Positions 1-7,688 of a DNA stretch of 26,145 nucleotides are shown piece after piece (the stretch's first letter is position 1; each line of letters opens with the position of its first letter). The position numbers and the translations under genes are program-made. This DNA comes from an uncultured beta proteobacterium (GTDB lineage Bacteria > Pseudomonadota > Gammaproteobacteria > Burkholderiales > SG8-39): contig CADEDU010000093.1 in assembly GCA_902826155.1 (NCBI GenBank), forward strand, positions 1-26,145, in the 5' to 3' direction. The notes under the pieces are model-generated. The model saw nothing but the letters and a program-made list of their open reading frames with translations. It was not told the origin of the DNA and ran no database searches.

Positions 1-548
1 AGGTGATGGATCACGGCACGCTCACCGACAACAACGGCCGCAAGGCCGACTTCCGCAACGTGATCATCATCATGACCACCAACGCCGGCGCCGAAAGCCT
101 CAACAAGAACGTCATGGGCTTCACTGCGCGCAAGGAAGTCGGCGACGAGATGGCCGAGATCAAGCGCGTGTTCACGCCGGAATTCCGAAATCGGCTCGAT
201 GCAACGATTTCGTTCCAAGCACTCGATCACGAAATCATCCTGCGCGTGGTCGACAAATTCCTCATGCAATTGGAAGAGCAACTCCACGAGAAGAAAGTCG
301 ATATCGTGTTCAATGATCGCCTGCGCGAACACTTGGCCAAGCGCGGCTTCGATCCGCTGATGGGCGCGCGGCCCATGTCGCGACTGATTCAGGACACGAT
401 TCGTCGCGCGCTCGCCGACGAACTGCTGTTCGGTCGGTTGTCGGGTGGCGGCAAGGTGTCTGTCGACATCGACGCCGACGAGAAAGTGGTGTTGACCTTC
501 AGCGAGGAGCAACCTTCGTCGCCGCCGATCGCCGAGGCAGAGACCTAA
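1..548 (+). CDS. clpA: ATP-dependent Clp protease ATP-binding subunit ClpA, C-terminal part (5' end outside window)
   Basis: ClpA is the AAA+ unfoldase that feeds substrates into the ClpP peptidase in the cytoplasm. Only about the last 181 residues are present; the reading frame is open to the left edge, where the first full codons read V-M-D-H-G. What is visible is the end of the second AAA module: the strand with MTTNAGAE, the sensor region with the arginine-finger segment FTPEFRNRLDA, and the C-terminal small domain with GFDPLMGARPMSRLIQ, which contains sensor 2 (GARP). These are typical of ClpA rather than ClpB. The tail is rich in E, S and P and ends in AEAET. clpS, its usual partner upstream, would lie outside the window. 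A strong hairpin follows the stop codon. Identification is firm. Confidence 0.96.
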   Translation, partial: VMDHGTLTDNNGRKADFRNVIIIMTTNAGAESLNKNVMGFTARKEVGDEMAEIKRVFTPEFRNRLDATISFQALDHEIILRVVDKFLMQLEEQLHEKKVDIVFNDRLREHLAKRGFDPLMGARPMSRLIQDTIRRALADELLFGRLSGGGKVSVDIDADEKVVLTFSEEQPSSPPIAEAET

Positions 549-580
549 CATCTTCTTGCCGGAACGTTTGCTCGCAAGTT

Positions 581-611
581 CGAAGGGCCCCACTCGGGGC
601 CCTTCGACGTT
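581..611 (+). terminator. Rho-independent terminator after clpA
   Basis: A perfect 11-bp stem (left arm 581-591, loop ACTC 592-595, right arm 596-606) starts 33 bp after the clpA stop codon. A short, weak T run (TTTCT) follows at about 609-613. It separates clpA from the flavocytochrome genes. Confidence 0.8.
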
Positions 612-734
612 TCTAGGGCTCGCTCGACTGGCGACGGTCCAGCAAAGCGATCGTACTTGACACGCGTACGCCCTGTTCGGAAACTCCGAGCCGCCTCGCC
701 CGCCACGCGCTCAAAAGATTCGAACGGAGCCCCC

Positions 735-1037
735 ATGAAGACCGTCATTGCGTGTTCGGTTGCACTCCTGTTTCCAGTCGCGGCACTTGCCCAGACGCCC
801 AGCCCCAATGTCGGACGCAACCTGGCCGCCACTTGCGCGAACTGTCACGGCACGGATGGCCGCAGCGCAGGCGGCGCCGCTTCGCTCGCGGGAGTGGCTG
901 CCGACACCACGATCCAGCGCATGCGCGAATTCCAGGAAGGCAAGCGATCGGCTACGGTCATGCACCAGATATCAAAAGGGTATTCAAGCGAGCAGATCGC
1001 CGCCATCGCCGCGTACTTCGCATCGCTCAAGCCCTGA
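735..1037 (+). CDS. fccA: Small monoheme cytochrome c, probable electron-accepting subunit of flavocytochrome c sulfide dehydrogenase
   Basis: A 100-residue class I cytochrome c. Residues 1-19 form a Sec signal peptide with a hydrophobic core ending in ALA, so the mature protein is periplasmic. The heme site is CANCH at residues 34-38 (Cys34, Cys37, His38); Met76 in the segment TVMHQISKGY is the likely distal ligand. I chose the ATG at 735 because GGAG lies 5 bp upstream and the signal peptide starts there; the longer open frame upstream has no support. It is followed 82 bp later by the FAD subunit gene, and the pair looks like one unit. Known family: it would take electrons from sulfide oxidation at the flavin subunit. 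The classic Allochromatium FccA has two hemes and is about twice as long; this one has one heme, like the short forms in other sulfur oxidisers. The symbol is assigned by context. Confidence 0.85.
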   Translation: MKTVIACSVALLFPVAALAQTPSPNVGRNLAATCANCHGTDGRSAGGAASLAGVAADTTIQRMREFQEGKRSATVMHQISKGYSSEQIAAIAAYFASLKP

Positions 1038-1119
1038 GTTTCGCCCCTGCAACTACAGGCTTTTGCCGTCGTCGCCACCTCTGCGCGCGGACATGCTCGT
1101 TGACATGAAGGAGACTCCG

Positions 1120-2406
1120 ATGAACCTCCCCTATTCGCGGCGCGAGTTTCTGCAGGCGCTGGGTGCCGGTGCTGCGATTGGCGCGCTCGCCAGTTGCGCG
1201 ACTCCGTCGGGGCCCGCCAAGCCAGTCGGCCGGGTCATTGTCATCGGCGGGGGGTTCGGGGGCGCCACGGCCGCCCGATATCTGCGCATGTGGGGTGGCA
1301 ACTCGATCGAGGTTTTCCTGATCGATCGTGAAGCCAACTTCGTTTCCTGCCCGATCTCGAATCTGGTTCTCGGCGGCAGTCGGTCGATCGACTACGTGAC
1401 TCGCTCGCGCGAGAAGCTGCGTTCGCTCGGTGTGCAGTTGATCCGCGATAACGTGACCGGCATCGATCGAGACAAGAAGCGCGTCCGACTCACGCGCATC
1501 GAGGATCTTCCTTATGACCGCTTGATCGTCTCGCCCGGTGTCGACTTCCTATTCGATCAATTACCCGGCCTGAACAATGCCGAGGCACAGAAACAGGTGC
1601 TTCACGCCTGGAAAGCGGGGCCCGATACCGTCGCGCTGCGCCGGCAATTGGAGGCCATGCCGGATGGGGGCGTTTTCGTGATGGCCATTCCGCGCGCACC
1701 CTACCGCTGTCCGCCCGGGCCGTACGAGCGCGCCTGCCAGGTCGCCAGTTACTTCAAGAAGTCGAAACCGAAGTCGAAGGTCTTGATCCTGGATGCCAAT
1801 GAAGACGTGATCTCGAAGCCAGCGCTATTCAAGGCCGCCTGGAACAACCTGTACAAAGGCATCATCGAGTATCGCAACAACGCGGAAGCGAAAGATGTCG
1901 ATGTCAAAGGCAGGCTGGTGGTCACCGACTTCGACAAGATCAAAGGCGATGTCCTGAACGTGATTCCGCCGATGCGCGCGGGCGACGTCGCCCGGGTTGC
2001 GGGCCTGATCACCGCCAACAACCGCTGGTGTGGCGTCAACTGGCAGACGATGCAGTCGGTGCAGGATCCGAACGTGCATGTGCTTGGCGATGCGACGCTG
2101 AGCGCTCCGCTGATGCCCAAGTCAGGCCACATGGCCAATCAGCACGCGAAGGTCGCTGCAGCGGCCATCATCGAACTCATGCACGGCCGCGTGCCCGAGC
2201 AGGCTCCGATGATGAACAACACGTGCTACAGCTTCGTGAGCGATACCGACGTGATCCACGTCGCCTCGGTACATCGGTACGACGCCGCGCAGAAGACGAT
2301 GGTCACGGTGCCGGGCAGCGGCGGAGTTTCCGCAAGCGCCAGTGCTCTGGAAGGCGACTTCGCGCTCGGCTGGGCCCAGAACATCTGGGCCGACATGTTG
2401 GGATAG
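1120..2406 (+). CDS. fccB: Flavocytochrome c sulfide dehydrogenase, FAD-binding subunit
   Basis: A 428-residue periplasmic flavoprotein that oxidises sulfide and passes electrons to the cytochrome encoded just upstream. The N-terminus has a twin-arginine motif, SRREFL (residues 6-11), and a hydrophobic stretch ending in LASC (Cys26), so export is by Tat. The nucleotide-binding loop is VIGGGFGGATAAR (about 41-53). Three cysteines fit the family: Cys77 (FVSCPISN) at the position that binds FAD covalently in Allochromatium, and Cys197 (RCPPGPYERA) plus Cys304 (RWCGVN), which match the redox-active pair. The C-terminal third matches the FCSD flavin-binding domain (NNTCYSFVS). The ATG at 1120 has AAGGAG 6 bp upstream at 1108-1113. 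The longer open frame that runs back over the cytochrome gene is not coding. LASC could also be a lipobox, which would tether the complex to the membrane; this is inference. Confidence 0.93.
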   Translation: MNLPYSRREFLQALGAGAAIGALASCATPSGPAKPVGRVIVIGGGFGGATAARYLRMWGGNSIEVFLIDREANFVSCPISNLVLGGSRSIDYVTRSREKLRSLGVQLIRDNVTGIDRDKKRVRLTRIEDLPYDRLIVSPGVDFLFDQLPGLNNAEAQKQVLHAWKAGPDTVALRRQLEAMPDGGVFVMAIPRAPYRCPPGPYERACQVASYFKKSKPKSKVLILDANEDVISKPALFKAAWNNLYKGIIEYRNNAEAKDVDVKGRLVVTDFDKIKGDVLNVIPPMRAGDVARVAGLITANNRWCGVNWQTMQSVQDPNVHVLGDATLSAPLMPKSGHMANQHAKVAAAAIIELMHGRVPEQAPMMNNTCYSFVSDTDVIHVASVHRYDAAQKTMVTVPGSGGVSASASALEGDFALGWAQNIWADMLG

Positions 2407-2506
2407 CGGGTCACCCGATTACCGCACCTGGGGCGGTGCCGGTTGCTGATGCCGACCGCCACTCTGCATCCCGCGTGGAACCGCAGAGAAGCTCGCGAGC
2501 GGTGCT

Positions 2507-3706
2507 TCAGCCGGTTGGCTTGGCGCGAACCGCTTTCGCGATATACGCGATGAGCTGACGCGCGATCTCGACCTTCGGCGCTCGGGCGAGCACGTGCTGC
2601 CCGGAGTCGTCGAAGAGCGTCAGCGAGTTGTCGTCGCGCCCGAATGCTTCCTGAGCGAGGTTTGCGGCCAGCAGCGGGATCTTCTTGCGCTTGCGTTTTT
2701 CCTGCGCGTATTGCGTGAGATTCTCGCTCTCTGCCGCAAAGCCGACGCAGAACGGAGGATTCTTCAGCGCCGCAACGGTACCCAGAATGTCGGGATTGAG
2801 CGCCAGCTCGATCTGTGGATGCGAGTCCTCTTTCTTGAGCTTGTGCGATACACGGTTGACCACGTGATAGTCGGCGACCGCAGCCACCGCCACGAAAATA
2901 TCGCACTCGGGAACTCGCTCCATCACCGCGTCGAACATATCCCGCGCTGAAACCACTTCGACTCGACGAACGCCGCGCGGTGTAACGAGCGACGTATGCC
3001 CCGATACCAGCGTCACGATCGCCCCAGCCTCGGCGGCGGCCTGTGCAACCGCGTAGCCCATCTTGCCCGAGCTCAAGTTGGTGATCCCGCGAACCGTGTC
3101 GATGGCCTCGAACGTGGGCCCGGCCGTGACGATGATCCGCCTGCCGGCCAGCACCTTGGGATGGAACGTGCGTTGGATCTCTTCGACGGTCTCTTCGGGC
3201 TCCAGCATGCGTCCCATGCCCACCTCGCCGCACGCCTGATCGCCTTCGTCGGGGCCCAGCACGAACACGCCATCGCTCTTGAGCAGTGCCACGTTGCGCT
3301 GGGTCGCGGCGTTCTCCCACATCTGCTTGTTCATCGCCGGCACGACGTACAGCGGACACTGCCTGGCCAGGCACAGCGTGGAGGCGAGATCGTCGGCCAA
3401 CCCGTGCGCGATCTTGCTCATGAAATCGGCCGACGCTGGCGCCACGACGATGAAGTCCCGATCTCGCGATAGTTCGATGTGCCCCATGTTGTCGGGCACG
3501 CGCGCATCCCACATGTCGGTGTAGACCGGATTGCCCGACAGCGCCTGCATGGTCGTTGGCGTGATGAACCGAGCGCCGGCATCGGTGAGCACGACGCGCA
3601 CGTCCGCCCCGGCCTTGACCAGCAACCTAGTCAGAATGGCCGATTTGTAGGCGGCAATACCGCCCGTCACAATGAGCAGAATGCGTTTGCCGGAGTAGTT
3701 GGTCAT
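2507..3706 (-). CDS. coaBC: Bifunctional phosphopantothenoylcysteine decarboxylase / phosphopantothenate-cysteine ligase
   Basis: A 399-residue cytoplasmic enzyme (also called Dfp) catalysing two successive steps of coenzyme A synthesis: joining cysteine to 4'-phosphopantothenate, then decarboxylating the product with FMN. The N-terminal CoaC domain shows the flavin-binding start VTGGIAAYKS (13-22), the catalytic His76 in MGHIEL, the PAMNKQMW motif (123-130) and Cys159 in the flap QACGEVGMGRM. The CoaB domain begins near residue 190 with RRIIVTAGPT and carries the SSGKMGYA segment and the KLKKE loop. The start is the ATG at 3704-3706, since the family begins just before KRILL; the open frame extends far upstream without homology. 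It is convergent with fccB and divergent from radC. A TAGAAT box lies about 44 bp upstream of the start. Confidence 0.96.
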   Translation of the reverse strand: MTNYSGKRILLIVTGGIAAYKSAILTRLLVKAGADVRVVLTDAGARFITPTTMQALSGNPVYTDMWDARVPDNMGHIELSRDRDFIVVAPASADFMSKIAHGLADDLASTLCLARQCPLYVVPAMNKQMWENAATQRNVALLKSDGVFVLGPDEGDQACGEVGMGRMLEPEETVEEIQRTFHPKVLAGRRIIVTAGPTFEAIDTVRGITNLSSGKMGYAVAQAAAEAGAIVTLVSGHTSLVTPRGVRRVEVVSARDMFDAVMERVPECDIFVAVAAVADYHVVNRVSHKLKKEDSHPQIELALNPDILGTVAALKNPPFCVGFAAESENLTQYAQEKRKRKKIPLLAANLAQEAFGRDDNSLTLFDDSGQHVLARAPKVEIARQLIAYIAKAVRAKPTG

Positions 3707-3745
3707 CGCGCGTTGGCCGCCACAACCGGCGGTGCAAACAGGGCG

Positions 3746-3760
3746 GCCGATTCTACGCGA
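3746..3760 (-). promoter_or_regulatory. Putative -10 region of the coaBC promoter
   Basis: Read on the minus strand, this 15-bp block is TCGCGTAGAATCGGC and contains the -10-like hexamer TAGAAT (3750-3755). It would start a leader of roughly 37 bases. No convincing TTGACA-like box is visible 16-18 bp upstream. The same 15 bases occur at 6307-6321 at the same distance from the desaturase start. Confidence 0.5.
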
Positions 3761-3811
3761 ACCATTCGCTGCGCCAGCGTTGGGGCAGAACAAGAAAATT
3801 CGGAGGTAAAC

Positions 3812-4486
3812 ATGGCAATCAACGAGTGGCCGGTGGGCGAACGGCCGCGCGAGCGTCTGTTCGCGAATGGGGCGCGGGCGCTCTCCGACGCCGAACTGCT
3901 GGCTGTGTTCCTGCGATCGGGAACGCGAGGCAAGAACGCCGTCACGCTCGGACGCGATCTGCTGGTGCGCTTCGGCGGACTGCAAGGCGTGCTCGCCGCC
4001 AAGCCCAACGAGCTGCGATCGATCCCCGGCATCGGTCCGGCCAAGCTCGCGCAACTTCAGGCTGCGCTCGAGCTGTCACGCCGCAGTCTCGGTGAGCAGC
4101 TCGCACAGCAGGACACCCTCGGATCGCCGGCCGCCGTACGCGACTATCTGCGACTGGCCATCGGCAATCGCGAGCATGAGGTGTTCGTAGCCATCCATCT
4201 CGACGTGCAGAACCACGTCATTGCTCTCGACGAGATGTTCCACGGCACGCTGACCCAGGCCAGCGTGTACCCGCGTGAAGTGGTCAAGGCCGCCCTCGCG
4301 CGCAACGCGGCCGCGCTGATATTCGCTCACAACCATCCTTCCGGGACGACCCATCCCAGCCAGGACGATCGGGCGCTTACCGAGCGATTGCGCAAGGCGC
4401 TGGATCTGGTCGGAGTGCGTGTGCTCGATCACATGGTAGTGACCAGGACAGGCATCTTTTCGTTTGCCGAGCACGGGATGATTTGA
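3812..4486 (+). CDS. radC: RadC family protein (JAB/MPN domain)
   Basis: A 224-residue protein of the RadC/UPF0758 family. The N-terminal half has a helix-hairpin-helix DNA-binding motif, [15 protein letters not shown] (68-82). The C-terminal half has a JAMM-type metal site: Glu122, then FAHNHPSG (His173, His175) and Asp186. The family was first linked to DNA repair, but that role has been questioned and its biochemical function is not settled. The start ATG at 3812 has GGAGGT 5 bp upstream (3802-3807), far better than anything in the longer open frame. It is transcribed divergently from coaBC with 105 bp between the starts. The pairing coaBC/radC next to rpmB-rpmG is common in betaproteobacteria. 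Confidence 0.95.
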   Translation: MAINEWPVGERPRERLFANGARALSDAELLAVFLRSGTRGKNAVTLGRDLLVRFGGLQGVLAAKPNELRSIPGIGPAKLAQLQAALELSRRSLGEQLAQQDTLGSPAAVRDYLRLAIGNREHEVFVAIHLDVQNHVIALDEMFHGTLTQASVYPREVVKAALARNAAALIFAHNHPSGTTHPSQDDRALTERLRKALDLVGVRVLDHMVVTRTGIFSFAEHGMI

Positions 4487-4544
4487 GCACCCTCGACAGG
4501 CTCGCCAAGGGCGATTCGTGCCCGATGGGCGTCGGCTTGCCTCC

Positions 4545-4573
4545 TTGATTTTCCAGTCCTTTTCGCCTACGAT
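4545..4573 (+). promoter_or_regulatory. Sigma-70 promoter of rpmB-rpmG
   Basis: TTGATT (4545-4550), a 17-bp spacer, then TACGAT (4568-4573). Each box differs from consensus at two positions and the spacing is optimal. Transcription would begin near 4580, giving a leader of about 22 bases before rpmB. It lies in the 115-bp gap after radC, with no other likely target. Confidence 0.7.
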
Positions 4574-4601
4574 TCGCGGCTTTCTCGACCAGGAGCTCCC
4601 A

Positions 4602-4835
4602 GTGGCCCGCGTTTGTGTTTTGACCGGAAAGAAGCCGCGCGTCGGCCATCACGTATCGCACGCGAACAACAAGACCAAGCGTCGCTTTCTGCCCAACCTG
4701 CAATACCGCAGGTTCTGGCTGGAGAAGGAGCGGCGCTGGATCCGACTTCGTCTGAGCACCGCCGCCCTGCGCACGATCGACAAGAAGGGTGTCGACGTCG
4801 TCGTCGCCGAAATGCGTGCGCGCGGCGTAATCTGA
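4602..4835 (+). CDS. rpmB: 50S ribosomal protein L28
   Basis: A 77-residue ribosomal protein of the large subunit, at the usual length. The sequence has the family start [14 protein letters not shown], the basic stretch [15 protein letters not shown], and the end [16 protein letters not shown]. The start is a GTG at 4602 with AGGAG at 4591-4595 (6 bp spacing); an upstream in-frame ATG at 4518 would add 28 residues that L28 proteins do not have. rpmG follows after 16 bp, so the two are co-transcribed from the promoter at 4545-4573. Confidence 0.97.
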   Translation: MARVCVLTGKKPRVGHHVSHANNKTKRRFLPNLQYRRFWLEKERRWIRLRLSTAALRTIDKKGVDVVVAEMRARGVI

Positions 4836-4851
4836 ACAAAGGAACGCCGCC

Positions 4852-5007
4852 ATGCGAGAAAAGATCAAACTCGAGTCGACCGCCGGAACCGGTCACTTCT
4901 ACACCACCACGAAGAACAAGCGCACGACGCCCGACAAGATGGAGGTCAAGAAATATGACCCGCGCGCGCGCAAGCACGTGATCTACCGCGAGACCAAGCT
5001 GAAATAG
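4852..5007 (+). CDS. rpmG: 50S ribosomal protein L33
   Basis: A 51-residue ribosomal protein starting [20 protein letters not shown] and ending YRETKLK, the full normal length. It lacks the CxxC pairs of zinc-binding L33, so it is the zinc-independent type usual in Proteobacteria. AAAGGA lies 8 bp before the ATG. It is the second gene of the rpmB-rpmG operon, and a strong hairpin follows 21 bp after the stop. Confidence 0.97.
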   Translation: MREKIKLESTAGTGHFYTTTKNKRTTPDKMEVKKYDPRARKHVIYRETKLK

Positions 5008-5028
5008 CAAGGCTTGGCTGGCAATAAA

Positions 5029-5060
5029 AAAAGGGCCTGCATCGCAGGCCCTTTTGTTTT
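5029..5060. terminator. Bidirectional Rho-independent terminator between rpmG and the desaturase gene
   Basis: A perfect 12-bp stem (arms 5029-5040 and 5044-5055, loop ATC) is flanked by an A run on the left and a T run on the right (TTTTGTTTT). It can end rpmBG transcription rightward and desaturase transcription leftward. Confidence 0.9.
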
Positions 5061-5095
5061 GATGCCGCGCGTTCTGGCGCGGCAAGCTCTAGGCG

Positions 5096-6271
5096 TCAGG
5101 CGTAGCAGCGTAGCCGGCGAGCGAAATCGACGAGCGGCGTAACGCCACTGGCCTCGGCGCGGTGGCACCATTCCTGCAGTTGCCGCAGCAGTTGCTCTCG
5201 CGTTGCATTGGACCGTTCCCACAGGGTATTGAGCTCCTGCCCCATGGAGTACGCGATCTGCAGCGCCTTGGACTTTTCGATCGATTGAATCAGCTGCGGT
5301 TTGACGCTCTCGGGCAAACGGCGATGATCGCGCGCCAGCCAGCGTTTCATGCCCCGCAGCATCCGCGCATCGTGCGGCGCCAGGGAACGCAACCGTTCGA
5401 CTTCCTGCGACCAGGTCGCGCGCAGCGACTTGGCGTAGTGCGACAGCACGTCGTACCGGTGCGTAATCACCGCCTGCAGCGTCTCCAGATCGATCGCCGG
5501 CTTCTCGGCGACGAATCGCGGCGTAGGTGCAACCTTCTTCACGTGGGCCAGCCCAAGCGCGCTCAACACGCGGATGTAGAGCCAGCCGATATCGAATTCG
5601 TACCACTTGTTGGAGAGCTTCGCCGACGATGCGTAGGCGTGGTGGTTGTTGTGCAGTTCCTCGCCGCCGATCAGGATGCCCCACGGCACGATATTGCGGC
5701 TGGCATCGGCACAGTCGAAGTTGCGATAGCCCCAGAAATGTCCCACCCCGTTGATGACGCCAGCCGCCCAGAACGGTATCCAGGCGAGTTGCACGCCGAA
5801 TATCAGCAGACCCGGAACCAGACCGAACACCATCACGTCGATGAGTCCAAGCAGCAGCACGCCGGTGTTGGGTCGCGGCGTGTAGAGGTTGCGCTCGAGC
5901 CAGTCGTCCGGCGTCCCATGTCCGTATCGGGCGAGCGTTGCCGGGTCGCGTGAGGCGGCGCGATAGAGCGCCACCCCTTGCCACAGAACCTTGTTGAGCC
6001 CGACGATCTGCGGACTGTGCGGATCCTCGGCGGTTTCGACGCGCGCATGATGCTTGCGATGCACCGCAGCCCATTCCTTGGTCACCTGACCGGTCGTGAG
6101 CCACATCCAGAATCGGAAGAAGTGCGAGACGATCGGGTGCAGATCGAGTGCCCGATGTGCCTGGCAGCGGTGCAGGAAAATCGTGACGCCAGAGATCGTA
6201 ATGTGGGTCAGCAGCAGTGCGACGAGCACGTACCCCCACCAGGGCAAATCCACCAGCCCGGACCAGATCAT
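5096..6271 (-). CDS. Membrane fatty acid desaturase (acyl-CoA delta-9 type)
   Basis: A 391-residue integral membrane diiron enzyme that would introduce a double bond into saturated acyl chains and so adjust membrane fluidity. Three histidine boxes are present: HRCQAH (34-39), HRKHH (71-75) and HNNHH (207-211). Membrane segments lie near residues 11-33, 50-62, 136-160 and 163-180. About 130 residues after the last box form a charged, probably cytoplasmic tail containing RMLRGMKRWLARDHRR; its role is unknown. The ATG at 6269-6271 has GAGGGGG 4 bp upstream. The gene has its own TAGAAT-type -10 box and shares the terminator at 5029-5060. The exact substrate (acyl-CoA or phospholipid) cannot be read from the sequence. 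Confidence 0.9.
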   Translation of the reverse strand: MIWSGLVDLPWWGYVLVALLLTHITISGVTIFLHRCQAHRALDLHPIVSHFFRFWMWLTTGQVTKEWAAVHRKHHARVETAEDPHSPQIVGLNKVLWQGVALYRAASRDPATLARYGHGTPDDWLERNLYTPRPNTGVLLLGLIDVMVFGLVPGLLIFGVQLAWIPFWAAGVINGVGHFWGYRNFDCADASRNIVPWGILIGGEELHNNHHAYASSAKLSNKWYEFDIGWLYIRVLSALGLAHVKKVAPTPRFVAEKPAIDLETLQAVITHRYDVLSHYAKSLRATWSQEVERLRSLAPHDARMLRGMKRWLARDHRRLPESVKPQLIQSIEKSKALQIAYSMGQELNTLWERSNATREQLLRQLQEWCHRAEASGVTPLVDFARRLRCYA

Positions 6272-6306
6272 TCATCCCCCTCAAAACCGTTGCGCCGAAT
6301 GGCGGC

Positions 6307-6321
6307 GCCGATTCTACGCGA
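6307..6321 (-). promoter_or_regulatory. Putative -10 region of the desaturase promoter
   Basis: On the minus strand this reads TCGCGTAGAATCGGC, with TAGAAT at 6311-6316, about 40 bp upstream of the desaturase start. It is identical over 15 bases to the block before coaBC. The -35 region is poor (GTCACG with an 18-bp spacer). Confidence 0.5.
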
Positions 6322-6361
6322 TCCGTTACCCGTGCGTGACCATTGTGTCGCGCACCCGGTA

Positions 6362-7681
6362 CTAAACCGGCGTTCCGCCGACCACCGGTGGATTATTGCC
6401 ATTGGACAGGATCTTGACTTCCCTGCGTGGATAAGCGAACTCGATGCCGTTGCGCGCAAACACCCGCCAGATCTCGCGATTGATATCCGAGCGCGCACCG
6501 CCTGTGCCGTTTTGCGGATCGGCGATCCAGAAGCCGAGTTCCAGATCGATGCCGCTATCGGCGAACTTCGCGAGCATCGCGAACGGCGGTGGGTCAGCAA
6601 CCACTCGCGCGTGCTGCTTCGCTATATCTTCGAGCAGAGCCAATGCCCGATCGATGTCGGTGTCGTAGGTCACCTGCACTACCGTACTAACGCGCACGCG
6701 CGGATCGCTCAGCGACTGGTTGATTACCGCATCGGTGATGAGCTTCTCGTTCGGAATGATCGCCTCGCGCCCATCGAGCGAGCGCAACACAACGTAACGA
6801 GTGGTGAGATTGCGAACCTCGCCGCTGAAGTTGTCCACGGTGACGACGTCCTTGATCCGCACCGATCGCTCCAGCAGCACGATAAAGCCGCTCACGTAGT
6901 TGCTGGCGATCTTTTGTAGACCGAAGCCCAAGCCGACGCCCAGTGCGCCGCTGAACACCGAGAGCACCGTCAGGTCGATCCCCACCAGAGGCAATGCGAT
7001 CAATACCCCGATCACGACCAGCACTGCTCGCACCAGCCGGGCCAGTGCGACGCGCAAGCTCGAGTGCAAGGCCTCGGCGCGCATCAGGCGGCCATCGATC
7101 GCAGTGCCGATCCACAGCGCGACGAGCACCACCACCATCACCCAGAACGCACCCTGCAGGATGGTCAGAAACGAGACGCTCTGCTTGCCGATCGGGATGT
7201 GAAACCCATCGAGGAACTCCGCCAGCTCAGGCAGCAGCCCGGTCAGATGCAGGACGAACGCGCCCCAGATCGTCAGACCAATCACTTTCTGGAACGCTGC
7301 CAGGATGCCGCTCGAAGGAAACGCGCGGCGCGCCAGAAAAACCATCACCCGCGCCAGCGCGAGCGCACCGAACAGCGCTGCCGCCAGATTGAGCAGCGCC
7401 ACGCCCGTCCACGCGCTCAACACGGGTCTCGCGATCGCCAGCAGCACCCACACCAATGCGGCGACGACGACCCCGCGGAGCCCTTGCGTGCGCATCGCCT
7501 CGGCGCTCGCCGATGAAGCCTCCAGACGCGGCAGGATCAACCGGCGCCCGAGCAGCCAGGCGAGCAGGACGGAGACAGCGATGGCGCCTACCTGCAGCGC
7601 ACCGCCATGCGTGAGCAATTCGGCCCAGGCCAGCGCGATGGGATGATGAGCATCTACGCCGAAGAACGTTGCATCGAGCAT
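6362..7681 (-). CDS. MscS-family mechanosensitive ion channel
   Basis: A 439-residue inner-membrane channel expected to open on membrane tension and release solutes after osmotic downshock. Hydrophobic segments occur near residues 27-47, 69-90, 97-115, 134-150, 175-195 and 213-235, more than the three of E. coli MscS. The pore-lining helix is rich in Gly and Ala (FSGALGVGLGFGLQKIASNYVSG). The beta domain follows with VRIKDVVTVDNFSGEVRNLTTR and the IPNEKLI motif, then the C-terminal alpha/beta domain. It starts 7 bp after the rsmB stop, with no clear ribosome binding site of its own, so it is probably the third gene of a purN-rsmB-channel operon. Confidence 0.93.
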   Translation of the reverse strand: MLDATFFGVDAHHPIALAWAELLTHGGALQVGAIAVSVLLAWLLGRRLILPRLEASSASAEAMRTQGLRGVVVAALVWVLLAIARPVLSAWTGVALLNLAAALFGALALARVMVFLARRAFPSSGILAAFQKVIGLTIWGAFVLHLTGLLPELAEFLDGFHIPIGKQSVSFLTILQGAFWVMVVVLVALWIGTAIDGRLMRAEALHSSLRVALARLVRAVLVVIGVLIALPLVGIDLTVLSVFSGALGVGLGFGLQKIASNYVSGFIVLLERSVRIKDVVTVDNFSGEVRNLTTRYVVLRSLDGREAIIPNEKLITDAVINQSLSDPRVRVSTVVQVTYDTDIDRALALLEDIAKQHARVVADPPPFAMLAKFADSGIDLELGFWIADPQNGTGGARSDINREIWRVFARNGIEFAYPRREVKILSNGNNPPVVGGTPV

Positions 7682-7688
7682 GGCAGCG

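Noticed and set aside
748..1119. Upstream extension of the fccB frame over the cytochrome gene
   Set aside because: It overlaps the well-supported cytochrome gene in another frame, shows no recognisable domain, and the ATG at 1120 has a strong ribosome binding site followed by a Tat signal.
2407..2506. Possible bidirectional terminator between fccB and coaBC
   Set aside because: GGCGGT and ACCGCC can pair, but the inner bases do not and there is no T run on either strand.
3479..3811. N-terminal extension of radC overlapping coaBC
   Set aside because: It is antisense to coaBC and lacks RadC homology; GGAGGT sits right before the ATG at 3812.
4487..4544. Possible terminator hairpin after radC
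   Set aside because: Only a 4-bp GCCC/GGGC core around GAT with weak flanks, and no T run; not enough to call.
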